Source: an uncultured Collinsella sp. (GTDB lineage Bacteria > Actinomycetota > Coriobacteriia > Coriobacteriales > Coriobacteriaceae). From it: 64,000 nt of DNA. The stretch spans positions 62,001 to 126,000 of the forward strand of contig UQHV01000001.1 in the NCBI GenBank assembly GCA_900540895.1, written 5' to 3'. Below are positions 53,930-62,900 of the stretch, in pieces (the first letter of the stretch is position 1; every line of letters begins with the position of its first letter). The notes under the pieces were generated by a model. It saw only the letters and a list, made by a program, of their open reading frames with translations. It searched no databases and was not told where the DNA came from. Made by a program: the position numbers and the translations under genes.

Positions 53930-54051
53930 CCTCAAGATGGAAAACCACGACCGCCTGCACGTCGGCGCTGGCTACAATATCGGCATCGGTCGCAGATGGC
54001 CATCGATGCGCTGTTTGCCAGACACTTGTCTTTTCTAAGAAGGGAATCCCC

Positions 54052-54411
54052 ATGACCGTACTGTTTGTTGAATATCCCAAATGCTCGACGTGTAAAAAGG
54101 CCAAGGCCTGGTTGGACGAGCATGGGGTTGAGTACATCGATCGCGATATTGTTACAGACAATCCTTCGGCTGGGGAGCTTGCGACCTGGATTGCGCGTTC
54201 GGGGCTGCCGGTGCGTCGCTTCTTTAATTCGTCGGGCATGAAGTATCGAGAGCTTGGCCTGAAGGCGCGTCTGGACGCGGGGATGACGGATCAGGAATGT
54301 TACGAGCTGTTGGCGACCGACGGCATGCTGGTTAAGCGTCCGCTGCTGGTGGGCGATGACTTTGCGATTCCAGGCTTTAAGGAAGCAACCTGGGCCGAGG
54401 CGCTGCTGTAA
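54052..54411 (+). CDS. ArsC/Spx-family thioredoxin-fold protein
   Basis: 119 residues. EYPKCSTCKKAKAWLDEHGV (near residue 7) has the CxxC, and FFNSSGMKYRELGLKARLDA and KRPLLVGDDFAIPGF are typical of the ArsC-like family (YffB/Spx/Arsenate reductase). Being a lone gene without arsR or arsB, a redox role is as likely as arsenate reduction. GAAGGG precedes the ATG. Confidence 0.85.
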   Translation: MTVLFVEYPKCSTCKKAKAWLDEHGVEYIDRDIVTDNPSAGELATWIARSGLPVRRFFNSSGMKYRELGLKARLDAGMTDQECYELLATDGMLVKRPLLVGDDFAIPGFKEATWAEALL

Positions 54412-54483
54412 CAACTGCGGAAAGCGTGTTTCGTTCTGAGCGCAAATTCTGGGATGCGCTTTCCGCCGGCAGGTTCGCTCCGG

Positions 54484-54894
54484 TCAGTCCTCGAACTGTG
54501 CCCACTTATGCGGGTCGTAGATCTTTACCTGTTTGTTGGGCTTGCCGCTCCAGTACTCTTCGTCCATAAAGGGTAGATATGCCTGAATGCCGGGGCAGAT
54601 GAACGGGATTCGCTGTGCTTGCAAACGGTCGCGTTGGCGTTGCTCCAAATGGGTCTCCGAAATCACGACGGGAATACCGGATAGCTCCACGAGGCTTGCC
54701 TGAACTCGCTTGAGGTCGGGTAGCGCCGCGTGCCATGCCATTCGCATCATCAAAAATGAGGCGCCGCGATACGTTGCCTGCATGACTGTGATGGCGGGTC
54801 GTAGCGTGGGATGAATTTTGTGCCGATCTGGCCAAGGGATAGCAGTTATCTCGAGGCCGAGGGTCTCCCATAGGTAATCAAGCTCATCATCCAT
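54484..54894 (-). CDS. hypothetical protein
   Basis: 136 residues. A segment reading ETHLEQRQRDRLQAQRIPFI then CPGIQAYLPFM resembles, in my judgement, a C-terminal region found in some Firmicutes MarR-like winged-helix proteins, but the N-terminal helix-turn-helix is not clear. ATG 54894 has GAGGCGAC upstream and is more likely than a start 58 codons earlier. Function unknown. Confidence 0.5.
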   Translation of the reverse strand: MDDELDYLWETLGLEITAIPWPDRHKIHPTLRPAITVMQATYRGASFLMMRMAWHAALPDLKRVQASLVELSGIPVVISETHLEQRQRDRLQAQRIPFICPGIQAYLPFMDEEYWSGKPNKQVKIYDPHKWAQFED

Positions 54895-55159
54895 GTCGCC
54901 TCGATATCCGCGCGATAATTGGTGTCCTGATTGTGTCACTATTGACGGCGACCAGGATGCAACAATCTGCCAACGGTGGCTATGGTGCGCTTGCGGTATT
55001 TTGACCCCTTGCATGCGGTTTGGCTTCACAGGTCCTTCATGGGTCGGGGCAAATTGGCCGATTTTCAAAAAAGTTAAAAATGGGGCTTGCGCCGCCGTAG
55101 AACTTCCCGTATATTTCTTTCTTGCGCAAAGGCACAGCCGAGCGCAGCGATGCAGTCAT

Positions 55160-55233
55160 TGGGATGTCGTCTAATGGCAGGACAGCGGATTCTGGTTCCG
55201 TCAATGGGGGTTCGACTCCCTCCATCCCAGCCA
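55160..55233 (+). tRNA. tRNA-Gln(CTG)
   Basis: Acceptor stem TGGGATG pairs with CATCCCA (55223-55229), a TTCGA T-loop is present and CCA is encoded (55231-55233). The anticodon loop TTCTGGT between GCGGA and TCCGT gives CTG, decoding CAG. Confidence 0.93.
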
Positions 55234-55250
55234 TTGCATTTGCTACATAT

Positions 55251-55327
55251 GGCCCGTTCGTCTAGCGGTTTAGGACGCCGCCCTCTCAAGGCGGAGATCA
55301 CCAGTTCGAATCTGGTACGGGCTACCA
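55251..55327 (+). tRNA. tRNA-Glu(CTC)
   Basis: Acceptor GGCCCGT pairs with ACGGGCT (one G-T pair). Anticodon stem CCGCC/GGCGG encloses CTCTCAA with anticodon CTC, decoding GAG. GTTCGAATC T-loop and encoded CCA. It lies 17 bases after tRNA-Gln, so they are probably co-transcribed. A CCCGGG hairpin with TTTT follows (55338-55368). Confidence 0.93.
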
Positions 55328-55422
55328 CAAAATGAACGCCCGGGCCTCGCAAGAGACCCGGGTTTTGTGTATACGCCGAATGTGTGGAATGAGCCGCGTT
55401 TCACCCGGACCGAGGAGTTGCC

Positions 55423-56340
55423 ATGGACCTGCCCATCAGCCTACAAGACATTACGTATGCAGAGAATTACCTGGCGCAGGGAGACTTGGCCACGGCGACG
55501 CCGCTGTTGGAACGTCTGGTTGAGCTTGCCGAGGAGTATATCGATGCCGAGTGCAAGACGGAGGAGAACCGCCAGTACTTTAGCTTCGATAGCAAGTTTG
55601 AGCGTCTGGCCTACCGTCGTGTGGAAAAAGATCCGCGCGAGCTGGTGCAGGTCGAGGTGCCCTTTGATCGCCTGTATTCCGACATGGCGTTTGCCTACAT
55701 TCGCCAGCAGGATTATGTGAGTGCTCGCAACGCCTTGATGCAAGCCGTGCGCTGGGACCCCATGAACTGCAACTACCGCCTGGATCTTGCCGAGCTATTC
55801 CGCGCCCTCGAGGACAAGCAGGAGTGGGCTTCGCTTTCGTTTTCGGTGCTAGAGCGTGCGAGCGACGGCAAGTGCGCCGCCCGCGCCTACGCCAACTTGG
55901 GCCAGTACTTTTTGGAGCCCGAGACCGAGAACGTCTCTGCGGCCGTGGGTTGCGCACGTCTGGCGCTGCGCTTAGCGCCTGGCGATGCGCATACGACGCG
56001 CCTGCTCAACAAGATTCATGCTGCCTATCCCGATGCCGCCGAGGAGAGCGACGAGCACGTGATGGGCGAGCTGGCGTTGCAGGGCGTACCGACCTCGCCT
56101 TCGGCCGAGATTGCCATTTGCCTGATTATGTGTGCGACCGACGCTGCGAGCGACGGTGATAAGCAGGAGGCTACGCGCCTGACGGTCCGTGCCCGCGATC
56201 TGGTGGGCGAGGAGGCATGCGCGGCGATCATTAAGCTGGTACGCGAGAGCGATGCCGAGCTCAACGCCGAGCGCAAGGCAAAGCGCGCAGGCGACGACAA
56301 GGGAGCCGACGGCGTCAAGGAGGCCGGCGATGCCCAGTAA
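55423..56340 (+). CDS. tetratricopeptide-repeat protein
   Basis: 305 residues, almost all helical. TPR-like units occur near residues 10-30, 85-125 (DMAFAYIRQQDYVSARNALM), 120-150 and 160-195 (AARAYANLGQYFLEPETENV). No signal peptide or membrane segment is seen, so it is cytoplasmic. The end overlaps smpB by 11 bases, which couples their translation, but a role in trans-translation is only suggested by context. GAGGAG precedes the ATG. Confidence 0.75.
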   Translation: MDLPISLQDITYAENYLAQGDLATATPLLERLVELAEEYIDAECKTEENRQYFSFDSKFERLAYRRVEKDPRELVQVEVPFDRLYSDMAFAYIRQQDYVSARNALMQAVRWDPMNCNYRLDLAELFRALEDKQEWASLSFSVLERASDGKCAARAYANLGQYFLEPETENVSAAVGCARLALRLAPGDAHTTRLLNKIHAAYPDAAEESDEHVMGELALQGVPTSPSAEIAICLIMCATDAASDGDKQEATRLTVRARDLVGEEACAAIIKLVRESDAELNAERKAKRAGDDKGADGVKEAGDAQ

Positions 56341-56800
56341 GCGCGAACGCAAGCTCATTTCCAAGAATCGCTCGGCGCATCACGAGTACTTTATCGACGA
56401 GACGTTCGAATGTGGCATTGAACTGAGCGGTACCGAGGTCAAGTCGATTCGCGAGCGCGCCTGTCAGATCACTGACACTTTTGCGCTGATTCGCGGCGGC
56501 GAGTGCTGGCTGGTGGGGTTGCATATTCACCCTTACAGCCATGGTGGCGTGTGGAACCGTGATCCCGATCGCCGGCGCCGCCTGCTGCTGCATCGCAAGG
56601 AGATCGATTTTCTTGACGGCAAACTGCGCAACCGCGGCTATGCGCTGGTGCCGTTGGAGCTCTACTTTAATACCGACGGCCGCGTAAAGCTGCTGCTGGG
56701 CCTGGGCCGCGGCAAAAAGCTCTACGACAAGCGCGAAGACATGGCAAAACGCGACGTCCAGCGCGAGATCGATCGTGCGCTTAAGGAGCGCAACCGCTAG
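56330..56800 (+). CDS. smpB: tmRNA-binding protein SmpB
   Basis: 156 residues. ISKNRSAHHEYFIDETFECG, GIELSGTEVKSIRERACQIT and the basic tail with KKLYDKREDMAKRDVQREID are SmpB signatures. It delivers tmRNA to stalled ribosomes. The ATG at 56330 lies inside the end of the TPR gene. A terminator (56872-56906) follows. No tmRNA gene is visible next to it. Confidence 0.96.
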   Translation: MPSKRERKLISKNRSAHHEYFIDETFECGIELSGTEVKSIRERACQITDTFALIRGGECWLVGLHIHPYSHGGVWNRDPDRRRRLLLHRKEIDFLDGKLRNRGYALVPLELYFNTDGRVKLLLGLGRGKKLYDKREDMAKRDVQREIDRALKERNR

Positions 56801-56871
56801 GCACATGACTTGCGGGGAGGTGGCCTACTGCGATTGTCCCGCCTCCCTAACTGTTTTGACACATGTGTCTC

Positions 56872-56906
56872 AAAGGCGGCGTCCGTTATGGGCGTCGCCT
56901 TTTTTG
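56872..56906 (+). terminator. terminator after smpB
   Basis: AAAGGCGGCGTCC pairs with GGGCGTCGCCTTT around GTTAT, followed by a T run. Confidence 0.85.
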
Positions 56907-56956
56907 TGGGTACATACATCCATGAGGTTCAATCCCGGGTTAGGGGAGTGGTCGTT

Positions 56957-57460
56957 ATGGACAAAACTGCGTTCTTTACGATGCCGAGTGGCCTGTATGT
57001 GGTGAGTGCTGCGGCCGACGGGCTGCGTGCCAGCTGCGTCATCAACACGGCGGTGCAGGTGACGTCCACGCCGCCGCGCATCTCGGTTGCCGTGAATAAG
57101 GAAAATGTCACGTCTGGTGTTATCTCGTCTGCCAAGGCCTTTGCGCTGACCGTGATCGATCAGACGGCCGATATGCTCTACATTGGCAACTTTGGATTCC
57201 GTACTAGCAGCGACTATGACAAATTTGCCAAGTACGAGACGCGCGAGACCGCGCTGGGCATGCCCTATGTTCCCGAGCATGCGGCAGCCTTGTTTAGCTG
57301 CCGTTTGATTGACACTGTTGACGTGGGCACGCATCTACTGTTTATCGGCGAGGTCGAGGATGCCGAGCGCCTGAGCGACGAGACGCCGCTCACCTACGAT
57401 TACTACCATAAGGTCCTGAAGGGCAAGACGCCTCCGAAGGCGTCCTCGTATCAAGGCTAG
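56957..57460 (+). CDS. flavin reductase-like FMN-binding protein
   Basis: A 167-residue flavin reductase domain protein. MPSGLYVVSAAADGLRASCV then INTAVQVTSTPPRISVAVNK is the FMN-binding core, and LFIGEVEDAERLSDETPLTY the end. In anaerobes this domain pairs with rubredoxin (high-molecular-weight rubredoxin). Here the rubredoxin is a separate gene 88 bases downstream, so an electron pair for oxygen or peroxide detoxification is likely. Confidence 0.87.
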   Translation: MDKTAFFTMPSGLYVVSAAADGLRASCVINTAVQVTSTPPRISVAVNKENVTSGVISSAKAFALTVIDQTADMLYIGNFGFRTSSDYDKFAKYETRETALGMPYVPEHAAALFSCRLIDTVDVGTHLLFIGEVEDAERLSDETPLTYDYYHKVLKGKTPPKASSYQG

Positions 57461-57474
57461 AAATGTTTTAAAAA

Positions 57475-57517
57475 TACTTGCATTATATTATTGAGAATAT
57501 ATACTAATAAGCAAGTA
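57475..57517 (+). promoter_or_regulatory. candidate rubredoxin promoter and operator
   Basis: A very AT-rich stretch with TTGCAT (57479-57484) and TACTAA (57502-57507) 17 bases apart, enclosed by the inverted repeat TACTTGC/GCAAGTA (57475-57481, 57511-57517). A redox or metal regulator could bind here. Confidence 0.45.
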
Positions 57518-57548
57518 CACCAGCAGTCACGTTCGAGAGGAGAACATC

Positions 57549-57692
57549 ATGGCTGAGGAAAAGAAGACGTATAAGTTCGTGTGCATCGTTTGCGGTTATG
57601 AGGTTGAGGTCGACACGCCCGAGCTGCCCGAGGATTACGTGTGCCCGGTCTGCGGCGTCGGTCCCGATCAGTTTGAGCTCGTCGAGGAGTAA
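57549..57692 (+). CDS. rubredoxin
   Basis: A 47-residue rubredoxin-like iron protein. The FVCIVCGYEVEV and YVCPVCGVGPDQFE segments give the two CxxC knuckles that bind one iron. The loop between them is short relative to classical rubredoxins (about 52-54 residues). GAGAGGAG precedes the ATG. Likely electron carrier for the upstream flavin reductase. A strong terminator (57733-57769) follows. Confidence 0.9.
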   Translation: MAEEKKTYKFVCIVCGYEVEVDTPELPEDYVCPVCGVGPDQFELVEE

Positions 57693-57732
57693 CTCGCAGG
57701 CACACGACTTGCAGCAACACATAGCTCTGTCC

Positions 57733-57769
57733 AAGGGCCCCGGTCGGATATCCCGGCCGGGGCCCTTTT
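57733..57769 (+). terminator. terminator after rubredoxin
   Basis: AAGGGCCCCGG (57733-57743) pairs perfectly with CCGGGGCCCTT (57757-57767), then TTC. A 19-base copy of the pre-rnr repeat (57770-57788, inverted) follows directly. Confidence 0.88.
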
Positions 57770-57837
57770 CCTCCGTCCCCAAGGGATCACGGCTGCTGTT
57801 AGCCGATCCTGCCTGTCGTGAGTCCGGCCGACCTTTG

Positions 57838-58133
57838 GTCTTAATCTGTAACATCTAACGGCTCAAAACGGGTCTTCCTGTTACAGATTGAGACAAAAGG
57901 TTGGAGCTGAAGAAATGTCTCGATCTGTAACATCTAGAAGTGGAAATTGGGCCCACTTGTTACATATCGAGACAAACCAAAACCGTCCGGCAGAAGATCT
58001 CAATCTGTAACATCTAGCAGTCAAAACGGGGTCTACGTGTTACAGATTGAGACAAACGGAGCTGTCCCTCGGAATGATCTCGATCTGTAACATCTAGACA
58101 TCAAAAGCGTGTCTATCTGTTACAGATCGAGAC
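57838..58133 (+). repeat. array of four 57-bp hairpin repeats, 3' side of mntH
   Basis: Units at 57838-57894, 57917-57973, 57997-58053 and 58077-58133. Each has 16-base arms of the form (G/A)TCT(C/T)(G/A)ATCTGTAACA and the complement around a 25-base loop with a conserved AAA..GGG.CT centre. Period 79-80 bases; the 22-23 base linkers are themselves related. Paired positions co-vary (G-C in one unit, A-T in another). The array lies between the rubredoxin terminator and the mntH stop, and there is no gene in it. Confidence 0.92.
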
Positions 58134-58160
58134 GTTTGCCTGGGTAGGTGCCCCGCCCCA

Positions 58161-59417
58161 TTACATCCCTGTCAACAACACGACATCGAGAATCGTCACG
58201 ATGGCACCGATCCCCACGAGCAACGCGTTGAGCGGGCGCGAGTTGGCGTATTTGCCCATGACGCGGGGCGAACTGGTGAGTCGTATGAGCACAAAGACCG
58301 TAATCGGCAGCTGAAGCGACAGCAGTGCCTGACTCCAAATGAGACCCTCAAAAGGATTCGGGACGACCAGGCACACCGCCACTGCGCCGACGAAACAGGC
58401 CGCCACCCCGATCGAGGAATGTCGGTCGTGGATGTCGTATTCCTCGTCGAACATGCCCGCGGTGATGGTGCCCGCCGCCATGCCCGCCGTCACGCTACTC
58501 GATATGCCCGCAAACAGCAGTGCCACCGCAAAGATGATTGAGCTTGCCGGGCCCAGAATGGGGGAGAGCGTGGCCGCTGCGACCGCGAGGTCGTCTACGA
58601 CAATGCCGTGCGCAAAGAAGGTCGTTGCGGCCAGGATGACCATGGCCGAGTTGATTGCCCAGCCCACGCCCATCGAAAAGAGCGTGTCGAAGAGCTCGTA
58701 GCGCAGACGTTCTTCGATAACTCGCTCGCCTTGGCCTTCGAAGTGCATGGATTGGATGACTTCGGAGTGCAGGAAGAGGTTGTGGGGCATAACGACCGCG
58801 CCTAGGACGCTTACGATAATCGCGGCCGAGCCGGTGGGCATACTGGGTGTGATCCAGCTTGTGGCGGCTTGCGGCCAGTCGACCTTGACTAGTGCAAGCT
58901 CGGCTAAAAACGAGAGTCCCACCACGCCCACGAAGGCGATGATCCATCGCTCGGCGCGTTTGTAGGAGCTTGTCATGAGCATGGCAATCGATACTGCCGC
59001 GACGATGATGCAGCCGGCGCGTACGGGCAGGCCAAAGAGCATTTGAAGCGCGATCGCACCGCCCAGGACTTCGGCCATGGCGGTGGCGATGGTCGCGAGA
59101 TAGGCACTGGCGAGCACCGTGCGCCCAACGAAGCGGGGGAGATAACGTGTCGTGGCCTCGGCAAGACACATGCCCGTGGCGATGCCCAGGTGTGCCGCGT
59201 TGTGCTGCAACACGATGAGCATAATCGTCGACAGCGTGACGATCCACAGCAGCGCGTAGCCAAACTGCGAGCCCGCGGCCATATTGGAGGCCCAATTGCC
59301 CGGGTCGATAAAGCCGACGGTGACGAGCAGCCCGGGGCCGATATGCCGTGCGATGTCTAGGCCTCCGTGACCGCCGGTGCGCCGGGAACCAAAGTGTTGT
59401 TTGAGATGGTTGAGCAT
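58161..59417 (-). CDS. mntH: Nramp family divalent metal transporter
   Basis: A 418-residue, eleven-helix proton-coupled importer of Mn2+/Fe2+. The first helix has GFIDPGNWASN (DPGN metal site) and the sixth VVMPHNLFLHSE (MPH, with the metal-binding methionine). HPGLLV-like start IARHIGPGLLVTV is normal. ATG 59417 has AGGAG upstream; a start 12 codons earlier is possible. Upstream, GTTA..TAAC inverted half-sites (59476-59492) could bind a DtxR/MntR-type repressor. The gene is enclosed by two hairpin-repeat arrays. Confidence 0.92.
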   Translation of the reverse strand: MLNHLKQHFGSRRTGGHGGLDIARHIGPGLLVTVGFIDPGNWASNMAAGSQFGYALLWIVTLSTIMLIVLQHNAAHLGIATGMCLAEATTRYLPRFVGRTVLASAYLATIATAMAEVLGGAIALQMLFGLPVRAGCIIVAAVSIAMLMTSSYKRAERWIIAFVGVVGLSFLAELALVKVDWPQAATSWITPSMPTGSAAIIVSVLGAVVMPHNLFLHSEVIQSMHFEGQGERVIEERLRYELFDTLFSMGVGWAINSAMVILAATTFFAHGIVVDDLAVAAATLSPILGPASSIIFAVALLFAGISSSVTAGMAAGTITAGMFDEEYDIHDRHSSIGVAACFVGAVAVCLVVPNPFEGLIWSQALLSLQLPITVFVLIRLTSSPRVMGKYANSRPLNALLVGIGAIVTILDVVLLTGM

Positions 59418-59539
59418 GGTGCGCTCCTGCGTGCCGTTTGCTTGACGCCGCAAAGGATACCCGTTTTAGGCTCAAAAGTTAACTAAAACTAACAAAATTG
59501 CTGTATTTGAATAGGATGGTGAAAGGGGACTGCCGAAAT

Positions 59540-59756
59540 GTCTTGATCTGTAACAACTAGGGATGGAAATTGGGCCTAGGTGTTACAGATCAAGACAGGA
59601 AGAAATGGTCCTATGGAATATCTCGATCTGTAACAGCTGACCGCCAAAACCGGTCCTTCGTGTTACAGATTGAGACATTCGGAACCGTCTCTCGAAAACA
59701 TCTCAATCTGTAACAGTTAGTCGTCGAAATTGGGTCTTCCTGTTACAGATCGAGAT
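59540..59756 (+). repeat. array of three 57-bp hairpin repeats, 5' side of mntH
   Basis: Units at 59540-59596, 59620-59676 and 59700-59756, with 80-base period, in the same orientation as the first array. Unit 59540 has GTCTTGATCTGTAACA and the exact complement TGTTACAGATCAAGAC, a compensated change relative to other units. It lies between the mntH promoter region and gltB. Confidence 0.92.
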
Positions 59757-59772
59757 GTTTGAAGCGGCGAGC

Positions 59773-59889
59773 TTACAGGCCGAACTTGGGGCCTATGTTG
59801 TCGCCCTTGAGGTCGGTGGTGTCCACTCGCAGGGCGCGCGTTACGCGATTGTTTCGAAACGGGCGGGAAACACAACGGGCCGGCGATGC
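59773..59889 (-). pseudogene. possible 3' remnant of an unidentified gene
   Basis: A minus-strand frame without a start ends in VTRALRVDTTDLKGDNIGPK then FGL and TAA. Third-position GC preference is gene-like. I cannot name the family. It may be what remains of a gene displaced by the repeat array. Confidence 0.3.
59849..59860. promoter_or_regulatory. TTGTTTCGAAAC motif upstream of gltB
   Basis: Contains the 10-base palindrome GTTTCGAAAC, 79 bases before the gltB ATG. The core TTGTTTCGAAA is the same as the half-sites of the argR-upstream inverted repeat at 19331-19364. Confidence 0.45.
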
Positions 59890-59939
59890 TCCTAGTATGC
59901 CTATTCAACTGACTGTCTAATATCTAGGGGAGGATCGCG

Positions 59940-62900
59940 ATGCAGGCAGATTCCGCTCAGCAGCAGGGCCTTTATCGCCCCGAATTCGACCACGACGCAT
60001 GTGGCATCGGCGCGCTTGCCGATATCAACGGTGAGCGCCATCACCAGATTCTGGACGATGCGCTGTCCATTCTGGTCAACTTGGAGCACCGCGGCGGCAC
60101 GGGACTCGAGAAGAACACTGGCGACGGCGCTGGCATCCTGTTCCAGGTTCCGCATCACTTTTTCCGTAAAGAGGCTCAAAAGTGCGGCCAGATTCTGCCG
60201 GCAGAGGGCGACTATGGCGTGGCCATGCTGTTCTTTCCGCAGGACGACAAGGGCGTAGAGGATGCCCGCCGCGTGTTTGAGGAGGGCTGCGCCGAGGCCG
60301 GCGTGCCGCTGCTCTTTTGGCGCGAGGTGCCGGTCGACCCGCACGACCTGGGCGAGACGGCCCGCGCCTGCATGCCCACTATCCTGCAGGCCTTCCTGGG
60401 CCGTCCGGACGACACGCCCGCCGGCGATGCCTTCGAGCGCCGCCTGTACGTGTGCCGCCGCACCATCGAAAAGAAGGCCGACGCCGAGTTTGCCCTGCGC
60501 GACAAGATCTTCTACGTGTGCTCCATGAGCTCGCGCACCATCGTGTACAAGGGCATGCTGGTCGCCACGCAGATGCGCCGCTTCTTCATCGACCTCAACG
60601 ACGCCGCCGTCAAGACGGCCGTGGCGCTCGTCCACTCGCGCTACTCCACCAACACCACGCCCAGCTGGGAGCGCGCGCACCCCAACCGCTTTATCATCCA
60701 CAACGGCGAGATCAATACCCTCAAGGGCAATGTCAACTGGATCCGCGCCCGCGAGCCCAACCTGTACAGCCCCGTGCTGCAGCATGATCTTGAGCGCGTG
60801 ATGCCCATCATCAACCGCGAGGGTTCCGACTCCGCGATTCTGGACAACGTGCTCGAGTTTTTGGTTATGAACGGTCGCCCGCTTACGCGTGCCGCGTCCA
60901 TGTTGCTGCCCGAGCCGTGGGACCATAACGACAGCCTGAGTGAGGAGCGCCGCGCCTACGACGCTTACCAGTCCATGCTCATGGAGCCGTGGGACGGCCC
61001 TGCCGCCATCGCCTTTACCGACGGCCGTACCCTGGGTGCTGCTCTCGACCGCAACGGCCTGCGTCCCGCCCGCTACTATGTGACGCGCGACGGTCGCTTT
61101 ATGCTGGCAAGCGAGGTGGGTACCATCGAGGTGCGCCCCGAGAACATTCTGACGAGCGGCTGTCTGGGACCGGGCCAGATGCTCGAGGTCGATTTTGCCC
61201 GCGGTCGCGTGATCTACAACGACGAACTGCGCGCCCGCTATGCCAAGGAAAAGCCCTACCGTGATTGGATTGCCGAGGAGACGCTGACCGTTGACGCGCT
61301 TGATGAGCCCGTTGCGACAACGCCCGCCGAGGACGCCGAGGTGCCCGCCGCCGTGCGCATGGCCAAGCTCGGCTATCACTGGGATGATGTTGACGAGGTC
61401 GTGCGTCCCATGGCCCAGCAGGGCAAGGCGCCGCTTGCCTCGATGGGCATCGATGCGCCGCTGGCCTGCCTGTCCAAGAAGACACGCTCCTTCTACGACT
61501 ATTTCTATCAGCTGTTCGCTCAGGTTACGAACCCGCCCATCGACGCCCTGCGCGAGCACATGGTGACTTCGACCACGCTCTATCTGGGCAACCACGGCAA
61601 CCTGCTCGAGGATTCCCGCACGGCCTGCCAGCTGGTGCGCTTGGAGCGCCCGTTGCTCAACGAGGAAGAGTTTGACCGCATCTGCGCCATCGACCGCGTG
61701 GGCTTTAAGACTCGCCGCTTCCGTGCCGTCTACCGCCGCGACGCCGGCGAGGGCGCACTGCAGGCTGCGCTCAAGCAGCTTGCCGAGGACGTTGAGGCTG
61801 CGGTCCGCGACGGCGTGAACATCGTGGTGTTGAGCGATCGTGCCGCTGCGGGCGAGGTGCCCGTGCCGTCGCTGCTCGCTGTGGGCTGCGTGCACAACCA
61901 CCTGATCCGCGCCGGCGTGCGTACCTTTGCCGACATCGTGGTGGAGTGCGGCGACGCCGTGTCCCCGCATGACTTTGCGGCACTGGTGGGCTACTCCGCG
62001 AGCGGCATCTATCCGTACAACGCACATGCGTGCATCCGAGATCTGGCGGCACGCGGCGACCTGGACGTGACGGCCGAGCAGGGCATCGCCAACTACAACA
62101 AGGCTGCGACGGCGGGCATCGTCTCCATCATGTCCAAGATGGGCATCTCCACGGTGCAGAGCTACCACTCTGCGCAGATCTTCGAGGCCGTGGGCTTTAC
62201 GCCGGAGTTCGTCAACGCGTACTTTGCCGGCACGGTGAGCCGTGTGGGCGGTATGGGTGTCGAGGACGTCGAGCGCGAGCAGAATGAACGCTATGACGCC
62301 GCGCTCGCCATTCTTAAGAGTCCGGCTCCCGATCAGCTGCCCACACTGGGCCTGACCAAGTGGCGCCCGCTCGGCGGCGAGGATCACCTGATCGATCCGC
62401 AGACCGTCTACTTGCTGCAGACCGCCTGCCGTGAGGACAGCTACGACACCTTTAAGGAGTACAGCGCCCGCCTGCACCGCACCGGCCGTGCCGTGCGCCT
62501 GCGCGACTTGCTCGACTTTGATGCCAGTGGCCGCACGCCGGTTTCGCTCGACGAGGTGGAGCCCGCGCTCAACATCGTCCGCCGCTTTAACACCGGCGCC
62601 ATGTCGTACGGCTCCATCAGCAAAGAGGCGCACGAGTGCATGGCTATCGCCATGAACCGCCTGCATGGCCGTTCCAACTCGGGCGAGGGCGGCGAGGATC
62701 CGCGTCGCGAGACCCCGCTGGCCAACGGCGACTCCAAGAACTCAGCGATCAAGCAGGTGGCAAGTGCGCGCTTTGGCGTGACGAGCCGCTATCTTTGCAG
62801 CGCCTTTGAGATTCAGATCAAGATGGCCCAGGGTGCCAAGCCCGGCGAGGGTGGCCACCTGCCCGGCAAGAAGGTCTACCCCTGGATCGCCGAGGTCCGT

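Noticed and set aside
56801..56956. tmRNA gene next to smpB
   Set aside because: The gap is too short, and no tRNA-like ends or tag-peptide frame were found.
57838..59756. CRISPR array
   Set aside because: The units are long palindromes with related, not unique, 22-23 bp linkers, and no cas genes occur in the window.
59901..62666. 921-codon open frame antisense to gltB (and another at 62742-63995)
   Set aside because: gltB reads continuously on the plus strand with all catalytic motifs. The antisense frames are mirror artefacts.
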